Source: Psychromonas algarum (GTDB lineage: Bacteria > Pseudomonadota > Gammaproteobacteria > Enterobacterales > Psychromonadaceae). From it: a stretch of DNA of 64,000 nucleotides. This document shows, one piece after another, positions 58,886-64,000 of this stretch. Under the pieces are notes generated by a model, which was given only the letters and a program-made list of their open reading frames with translations, had not been told where the DNA came from and did no database searches. Location of the stretch: assembly GCF_004376845.1 (NCBI RefSeq), contig NZ_SNUW01000009.1, positions 116,810 to 180,809 on the forward strand, written 5' to 3'. The first letter of the stretch is position 1. Each line of letters opens with the position of its first letter. The position numbers and the translations under genes are program-made.

Positions 58886-59794
58886 ATGGAAAATTTATTA
58901 ACTGGCATGGAAATGACCCAAAAGCAGGCATTAGACCTGATTGCATTGGGTAAAGATTTAAAAGCAAATCCAAGTAAATATGCGCAAGCATTAGCAGGTA
59001 AAAGTGTTGTTACTTTATTTGAAAAGCAATCGCTACGTACACGCGTTACTTTTGATATTGGTGTGAATAAATTAGGTGGTCATGCGGTATATTTAGATCA
59101 AGCTAATGGCGCAATGGGAAGTCGTGAAGATGTTAAAGACTTCGCCGCTAATATTTCTCGTTGGGCAGATTGTATTGTTGCACGTGTATTTGATCATAAT
59201 ACTCTGCTTGAAATGCAGGAATATGCAACGGTTCCAGTGATTAATTCTCTATGTGATTTATACCATCCTTGTCAAGGAATGGCTGATTTCTTAACTATCT
59301 CTCAAAATTACGATGATTTAACAAAAGTAAAATTAGCGTATATTGGTGATGGTAATAATGTAACGCATTCATTATTTATCGCTGGCGCTATTTTAGGTGC
59401 AACGGTCACTGCTGTTTGTCCATTAGGACACAGCCCAGATGCTCAAATATTGAAAAAAGCAGAAGCGATAGCTAAAGAAACAGGTGCAAAGATCACTGTA
59501 ACGAATAATATTGAAGATATTAAAGGTTATGATGTAGTTTATGGTGATACTTGGTTATCAATGGGCGATGATACGCCACTAGAACAAATTAAAACTAAAT
59601 TTATGCCCTATCAAATTAATCAAGCATTGCTTGATACTACGGGTATTAAACATATTTTACACTGCCAACCGGCACATCGTGGTTTAGATATAACCTCAGA
59701 AGTAATGGATGGTCCAGCTTCATTGATTTTTGATCAAGCTGAAAATAGAATGCACATTCAAAACGCTATTATGCTTACCCTAATTAATAAATAG
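58886..59794 (+). CDS. argF: Ornithine carbamoyltransferase
   Basis: Forms citrulline from ornithine and carbamoyl phosphate. The 302-residue product has the carbamoyl phosphate motif as SLRTR (usual STRTR), HPCQGMAD, the ornithine loop DTWLSMGDD, and HCQPAHRG in place of the usual HCLPAHRG. The SMG loop and the presence of argE point to ornithine as substrate rather than acetylornithine. It starts 34 nt after argB. Confidence 0.95.
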   Translation: MENLLTGMEMTQKQALDLIALGKDLKANPSKYAQALAGKSVVTLFEKQSLRTRVTFDIGVNKLGGHAVYLDQANGAMGSREDVKDFAANISRWADCIVARVFDHNTLLEMQEYATVPVINSLCDLYHPCQGMADFLTISQNYDDLTKVKLAYIGDGNNVTHSLFIAGAILGATVTAVCPLGHSPDAQILKKAEAIAKETGAKITVTNNIEDIKGYDVVYGDTWLSMGDDTPLEQIKTKFMPYQINQALLDTTGIKHILHCQPAHRGLDITSEVMDGPASLIFDQAENRMHIQNAIMLTLINK

Positions 59795-59820
59795 AAGTTA
59801 TCGAGAAAGGAAAATAATTA

Positions 59821-61029
59821 ATGAGTAAAGTAAAAAAAGTTGTACTCGCTTATTCTGGCGGCTTAGATACATCAGCGATCATTCCATGGTTAAAAGAAAC
59901 TTATGATGATTGTGAAATTGTAGCGTTTTGTGCAGATGTTGGCCAAGGTGAAGAAGAGTTGATTGGCTTGCACGAAAAAGCAATTGCTTCAGGTGCATCT
60001 GAATGCCATATCGTTGATTTAAAAGAAGAATTTGTTAAGGATTATATCTACCCAACTATAGCTTCTGGTGCAGTTTATGAAGGTACTTATTTATTAGGTA
60101 CTTCTATGGCTCGTCCAATTATTGCTAAAGCACAAGTTGAAGTAGCTTTAAAAGTAGGTGCAGATGCAGTTTGTCACGGTTGTACTGGTAAAGGTAATGA
60201 CCAAATTCGTTTTGAAAGCTGTTTTGCCGCTTTAGCACCTGAGCTACGTGTTATTGCTCCTTGGCGTGAGTGGGATATGGTTTCTCGTGAAGATCTATTA
60301 GATTACCTTGCTGAACGTAATATCGAAACAACTGCAAGTGCGACTAAAATCTACAGCCGTGATGCAAATGCATGGCACATTTCACACGAAGGTGGTGAAT
60401 TAGAAGACCCATATAACGAACCAAGTAAAGGTGTTTGGACATTAACGGTTGATCCGCTTGATGCGCCAAATGAACCAGAATACGTAACACTAACTATTGA
60501 AAATGCACGTGTAACAGCAGTTGATGGTGTTGAACTTTCTCCTTATGCTGCGCTTATGTTATTAAACGAAAAAGCTGCTGCTCATGGTGTCGGTCGTATC
60601 GATATTACTGAAAACCGTACTGTTGGTATGAAGTCTCGCGGTTGTTACGAAACACCAGGAGGTACTGTTATGGTAACGGCTCTTCGTGGTATTGATGAGT
60701 TAGTACATGACAAACCATCTCGTCGTTGGCGTGATCAAGTGGGTCAAGAATTTGCTCACTTAGTATATGACGGTCGTTGGTTTACTCCTCTTTGTGGTTC
60801 TTTATTAGCGGCTTCTGAATCATTGGCTAAAGATGCTAATGGTGAAGTTGTAGTACGTTTATATAAAGGTCAAGCAACAGCTGTTAAGAAACGCTCTCCA
60901 AACAGCCTTTACTCTGAAGAGTTTGCTACATTTGGTGATGACAATGTTTATGACCAAAAACATGCGGAAGGTTTTATTCGTTTATACTCACTGTCTAGCC
61001 GTATTCGTAAGCTAAACAGTAACAAATAA
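59821..61029 (+). CDS. argG: Argininosuccinate synthase
   Basis: Joins citrulline and aspartate using ATP. The 402-residue product is the short bacterial form, unlike the longer E. coli one (447). It has the PP-loop motif [11 protein letters not shown] (about residues 10-20), [14 protein letters not shown] (about 120-133), and the C-terminal helix [11 protein letters not shown]. It starts 26 nt after argF; a hairpin follows before argHA. Confidence 0.97.
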   Translation: MSKVKKVVLAYSGGLDTSAIIPWLKETYDDCEIVAFCADVGQGEEELIGLHEKAIASGASECHIVDLKEEFVKDYIYPTIASGAVYEGTYLLGTSMARPIIAKAQVEVALKVGADAVCHGCTGKGNDQIRFESCFAALAPELRVIAPWREWDMVSREDLLDYLAERNIETTASATKIYSRDANAWHISHEGGELEDPYNEPSKGVWTLTVDPLDAPNEPEYVTLTIENARVTAVDGVELSPYAALMLLNEKAAAHGVGRIDITENRTVGMKSRGCYETPGGTVMVTALRGIDELVHDKPSRRWRDQVGQEFAHLVYDGRWFTPLCGSLLAASESLAKDANGEVVVRLYKGQATAVKKRSPNSLYSEEFATFGDDNVYDQKHAEGFIRLYSLSSRIRKLNSNK

Positions 61030-61044
61030 ATAATAGCTTCTTTA

Positions 61045-61077
61045 AAATTCCTGTCTCGGTTACCGAGGCAGGAATTT
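61045..61077 (+). terminator. Hairpin between argG and argHA
   Basis: AAATTCCTGTCTCGG (61045-61059) pairs with CCGAGGCAGGAATTT (61063-61077, one wobble) around TTA. The tail is short (CTATTT), so it may be a partial terminator or an mRNA-stability hairpin. The 156-nt gap between the genes has no other feature beyond a weak ARG-box-like TGAATGTATT at 61101. Confidence 0.65.
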
Positions 61078-61185
61078 CTATTTATAAATGCTTTTAAAAA
61101 TGAATGTATTTATCAATAGCATTGTAATATTACTAATCCCTTAATTACGGATTTGGTTAACCACCAAGTCAGAATGGAGTAACAA

Positions 61186-63066
61186 ATGGCACTATGGGGC
61201 GGACGTTTTAGCCAAGCGGCAGACGTAAAGTTTAAATTATTTAATGACTCATTGAAATTCGATTACCGTCTTGCTGAACAAGATATTATTGGTTCAATCG
61301 CATGGTCTAAGGCTTTGTTAGCAGTTAATGTATTAACGATTGAAGAGCAACAAAGTATTGAAATTAGCTTAAATGAATTATTAAAATCAGTACAAGCGAA
61401 CCCTGAGCAAGTACTACAATCTGACGCAGAAGATATCCATTCTTGGGTTGAAGGTCAGTTAATTAATAAAGTAGGTGATTTAGGTAAAAAGTTGCATACG
61501 GGCCGTAGCCGTAATGACCAAGTCGCAACAGACTTAAAATTATGGTGTAAGAAAACAGCGCAAGAACTAATTGTTCACCTTAATACCTTAGAAGCGAAGT
61601 TAATTGAATTAGCGCGTATTCATCAAGCTGTTGTTTTACCGGGTTATACGCATTTACAACGAGCGCAGCCGGTAACATTTTCTCATTGGTGTTTAGCTTA
61701 TTTAGAAATGTTAGAACGTGATCATAGTCGTTTAGAAGGTTGCTTAGATCGCATGGATACTTGTCCATTAGGTAGTGGAGCATTAGCGGGTACAGGTTAC
61801 CCAATGGATCGTACTGCTTTAGCACATTCTTTAGGTTTCAAACGTGCAACTCGCAACAGTTTAGATTCAGTATCTGACCGTGATCATGTTGTTGAGTTGA
61901 TGAGTTGTGCAACCTTATCCATGGTACATTTGTCACGTATGGCTGAAGATCTAATCTTCTATAACAGTGGTGAATCTGCATTTATTGAAATGTCAGACCT
62001 TGTTACTTCAGGCTCTTCATTAATGCCACAAAAGAAAAACCCAGATGCAATGGAGTTAATCCGTGGTAAATCTGGTCGTGTATTTGGTTCATTAGCGGGT
62101 ATGTTAATGACGCTTAAAGCATTGCCTCTAGCCTATAACAAAGATATGCAAGAAGATAAAGAAGGTCTGTTTGACGCTTTAGATACTTGGGGTGACTGTT
62201 TAGAAATGGCTGCAATGGCATTAACAGATCTTAAAGTAAATGAAGAACGCACTAAAGAAGCAGCACAAGGTGGTTACTCAAATGCAACTGAGTTAGCTGA
62301 TTACCTAGTGGTTAAAGGTATTCCTTTCCGTGAAGCGCATCATATAGTTGGTGTTGCAGTGGTTGCTGCTATTGAAAAAGGTGTTCCTCTTGAAGATCTT
62401 AGTGTTGCTGAATTTAAACAGTTCTCTGATGTTATCGAAGATGATGTATATCCAACATTAACCTTAGAAGCAACATTAGCAGCACGTACTGCATTAGGTG
62501 GTGTATCGCCACACCAAGTTGAGCATGCATTAACAGAAGCGGAGCAACGTTTAGCGAGTCGTGATACATCAGGTGTTGTGATTCGACCTGCTTGTTTAAA
62601 TGATATCGATCGAATTGAGTCGATGATTAATTATTGGGCTGAAAAAGGTGAGAACCTGCCAAGAGATAAATCTGATTTAGAGCATTCTATCGGTGAATTT
62701 GTTGTTACTGAGTTAGATGGACAAGTTACAGGCTGTGGTTCTGTTCATGTTTATGACACAGGATTAGCTGAAATTCGTTCATTAGGTGTAGAACCTGGTT
62801 ATGAAGGTCGCGGTCAAGGTAGTGCAATTGTTGAACTTTTAGTAAAACGTTCTGAAAAATTAGCAATTAAACGTTTATTTGCTCTGACACGTATGCCTGA
62901 TTTCTATATGAAATTAGGTTTCAGTCCTGAAAGTAAAATGACTATGCCAGAAAAAGTACTAAAAGATTGCGCAATGTTTGTCAGTGAACATGCTAATGAT
63001 GAGAAAGCATTAGAATTAAACTACAAAACAAGTATGTTGCTTCATAAAGAGATGAGCAAAAACTAG
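61186..63066 (+). CDS. argH: Argininosuccinate lyase fused to N-acetylglutamate synthase domain
   Basis: The N-terminal part (about residues 1-460) is argininosuccinate lyase, the last step of arginine synthesis. It has [38 protein letters not shown] and the signature [12 protein letters not shown]. Residues from about 465 ([20 protein letters not shown]) form a GNAT acetyltransferase domain with [20 protein letters not shown], the acetyl-CoA loop. The 626-residue length exceeds a normal ArgH (about 457). Such arg(HA) fusions are known from Moritella and Vibrio, where the added part supplies the first step of the pathway. The frame is continuous, with no stop between the parts. Confidence 0.94.
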   Translation: MALWGGRFSQAADVKFKLFNDSLKFDYRLAEQDIIGSIAWSKALLAVNVLTIEEQQSIEISLNELLKSVQANPEQVLQSDAEDIHSWVEGQLINKVGDLGKKLHTGRSRNDQVATDLKLWCKKTAQELIVHLNTLEAKLIELARIHQAVVLPGYTHLQRAQPVTFSHWCLAYLEMLERDHSRLEGCLDRMDTCPLGSGALAGTGYPMDRTALAHSLGFKRATRNSLDSVSDRDHVVELMSCATLSMVHLSRMAEDLIFYNSGESAFIEMSDLVTSGSSLMPQKKNPDAMELIRGKSGRVFGSLAGMLMTLKALPLAYNKDMQEDKEGLFDALDTWGDCLEMAAMALTDLKVNEERTKEAAQGGYSNATELADYLVVKGIPFREAHHIVGVAVVAAIEKGVPLEDLSVAEFKQFSDVIEDDVYPTLTLEATLAARTALGGVSPHQVEHALTEAEQRLASRDTSGVVIRPACLNDIDRIESMINYWAEKGENLPRDKSDLEHSIGEFVVTELDGQVTGCGSVHVYDTGLAEIRSLGVEPGYEGRGQGSAIVELLVKRSEKLAIKRLFALTRMPDFYMKLGFSPESKMTMPEKVLKDCAMFVSEHANDEKALELNYKTSMLLHKEMSKN

Positions 63067-63090
63067 CAGCAATTATTAAATATTATTAAA

Positions 63091-63116
63091 GTGTGCTTCT
63101 TTATATAGAAGCACAC
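63091..63116 (+). terminator. Hairpin after argHA, possible terminator
   Basis: GTGTGCTTCT (63091-63100), loop TTATAT, AGAAGCACAC (63107-63116); the tail CTTCTCTAC is poor in T. Confidence 0.55.
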
Positions 63117-63229
63117 CTTCTCTACAAAAATTAAACCTTATTACCGTAAAGCTACTGCCTTTATATCAAACCATTACATTTGTTAGTCATCATTTTTAAT
63201 TTTTAAATTGTGGCATAAAAATGAAAGTA

Positions 63230-63769
63230 TCAAGCTTCTTCAATATATTCATTTTTTAAATTTACATAATGATTTGCAGAACGCTTCAAAAATGCAAATT
63301 CAGCTTCAGTTAATGGACGTGCCGCTTTTGCAGGAGAGCCAACATATAAAAATCCAGAAGCTAATACTTTATTAGGGGGAACTAAAGAGCCAGCTGCAAG
63401 AATAATGTCATCTTCGATCTGCGCATTATCCAATATGATTGCCCCCATTCCGATTAAAACACGATCGCCGATTTGGCAAGCATGCAACATAGCTTTATGC
63501 CCAACAGTTACATCTTCACCAATAGTAAGAGAATAACCATCAACGGATGCCTCTCCTTTTCTAGCCACATGTAAAACAGATCCATCTTGGATATTTGTTC
63601 TTGCTCCAACAAAAATGCTATTTACATCACCACGTAAAACACACATAGGCCAAATACTAACGTCATTAGCTAAATGAACATCGCCAATAATAGAAGAAAA
63701 AGGGTCGATATAAACTGATTTACCAATAGTAGGGTGGATACTTTTATAAGGGCGTAAAGTAGGAAGCAT
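63230..63769 (-). CDS. yrdA: Gamma-carbonic-anhydrase-like hexapeptide protein (YrdA type)
   Basis: Left-handed beta-helix protein. The 179-residue product (E. coli YrdA 184) has repeated hexapeptide turns and the three zinc-type His positions of gamma carbonic anhydrases: DGSVLHVAR, and GHKAMLHAC with two. Enzyme activity has not been clear for all members. It ends in a helical tail (FAFLKRSANHYVNLKNEY). It is convergent with argHA and divergent from the putative rRNA promoter. Confidence 0.9.
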   Translation of the reverse strand: MLPTLRPYKSIHPTIGKSVYIDPFSSIIGDVHLANDVSIWPMCVLRGDVNSIFVGARTNIQDGSVLHVARKGEASVDGYSLTIGEDVTVGHKAMLHACQIGDRVLIGMGAIILDNAQIEDDIILAAGSLVPPNKVLASGFLYVGSPAKAARPLTEAEFAFLKRSANHYVNLKNEYIEEA

Positions 63770-63812
63770 AATAAACCTTTAAATAAACAGATAAAAATAC
63801 CACTATACGACA

Positions 63813-63849
63813 CAAAAGTGTGGATAACAAAATCAAAAGTGTGGATAAC
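63813..63849. promoter_or_regulatory. Two perfect DnaA boxes in a direct repeat
   Basis: The 16-bp sequence CAAAAGTGTGGATAAC occurs twice (63813-63828 and 63834-63849), 21 bp apart. Each contains TGTGGATAA, the exact complement of the DnaA box TTATCCACA (63819-63827 and 63840-63848). The boxes have the same orientation and face of the helix (two turns). They lie upstream of the promoter at 63902-63929. Confidence 0.8.
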
Positions 63850-63901
63850 TTGTTATCAAAGTAGGTATAAAAATTAATTGTAATTAATCACAATAAAACA
63901 C

Positions 63902-63929
63902 TTGCTAATGTGATCTCAATCCCTATAAT
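63902..63929 (+). promoter_or_regulatory. Strong stable-RNA-type promoter (probable rRNA operon P1)
   Basis: TTGCTA (63902-63907) and TATAAT (63924-63929) are 16 bp apart, with a GC-rich discriminator ACGCCGC and an AT-rich UP-element-like stretch before the -35. No open frame follows to the end of the window, and the sequence 63931-64000 looks like an rRNA leader. The 16S gene, if present, lies right of position 64000, so this is inferred. Confidence 0.65.
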
Positions 63930-64000
63930 ACGCCGCACAGACAAGGACTGACGCGAAAGCTTCTGACTTGAACTGAGAGCAAAATAAGCGCATTAAGCTT

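Noticed and set aside
63813..63849. The DnaA boxes as the chromosomal origin oriC
   Set aside because: Only two boxes are seen, and no dnaA, mnmG, mioC or parAB genes or 13-mer series are in the window. A regulatory or titration site is more likely.

Overview
The window is a chromosomal core segment of an AT-rich marine gammaproteobacterium. I infer a Psychromonas or close relative (Psychromonas/Moritella/Vibrio group). The grounds are the gene order (glnA divergent from typA, argE divergent from argCBFGH), the fusion of argininosuccinate lyase to an acetylglutamate synthase domain, the peroxiredoxin-glutaredoxin hybrid and close protein similarity to enterobacterial and vibrio homologues. 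I saw no prophage, transposase, integron or CRISPR array.

Region by region. 1-2622 (minus): the N-terminal part of rsuA (cut by the window edge) and tmcA, both RNA modification. 2720-16547 (plus): the complete S10, spc and alpha ribosomal protein operons, rpsJ to rplQ, with secY, rpmJ and rpoA. A promoter and a leader of about 175 nt precede rpsJ, and terminator/promoter junctions separate S10 from spc and spc from alpha. 16580-24298: oxyR (minus), trmH, an uncharacterised membrane protein (DUF2868-like) overlapping a GTPase gene (DUF3482-like), pldA (minus) and recG. 24407-29008 (minus): the nitrogen block glnA, a small DUF4124 exported protein, glnL and glnG, with a sigma54 promoter and an NtrC site upstream of glnA. 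29470-35769 (plus): typA, yihY, dtd and the periplasmic protease ptrA. 35986-38096: a DUF4136 lipoprotein (minus), then rph-pyrE. 38569-43386 (minus): a TetR regulator, membrane-fusion protein and RND pump operon with a palindromic operator. 43601-48080 (plus): rep, a peroxiredoxin-glutaredoxin hybrid with an OxyR-like site upstream, and a disulfide-reductase flavoprotein with a cysteine-rich C-terminal tail. 48142-50536 (minus): ubiC-ubiA and glpG. 50692-52157 (plus): a small secreted helix-hairpin-helix protein and galE, followed by an imperfect repeat pair. 52430-55463 (minus): tusA and ppc. 55626-63066: argE divergent from argCBFG-argHA, with two ARG boxes 3 bp apart between them. 63230-63769 (minus): a gamma-carbonic-anhydrase-like protein. 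The window ends in a strong stable-RNA-type promoter preceded by two perfect DnaA boxes 21 bp apart.

How the genes work together: translation and transcription machinery dominates the left third. OxyR may act on the peroxiredoxin gene about 28 kb away. GlnA, GlnL and GlnG form the nitrogen assimilation circuit. The arg genes encode the linear pathway from glutamate to arginine, in which ArgE removes the acetyl group and the ArgHA fusion joins the first and last enzymes.

The items most worth a second look are the membrane protein/GTPase pair, the flavoprotein with the CxxCxxxC tail next to the peroxiredoxin-glutaredoxin hybrid, the tandem DnaA boxes at the putative rRNA promoter, the stacked palindromes in the typA promoter region, and a possible small RNA downstream of pyrE. 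Most of the window is ordinary housekeeping sequence, and I see no clear large novel system in it.
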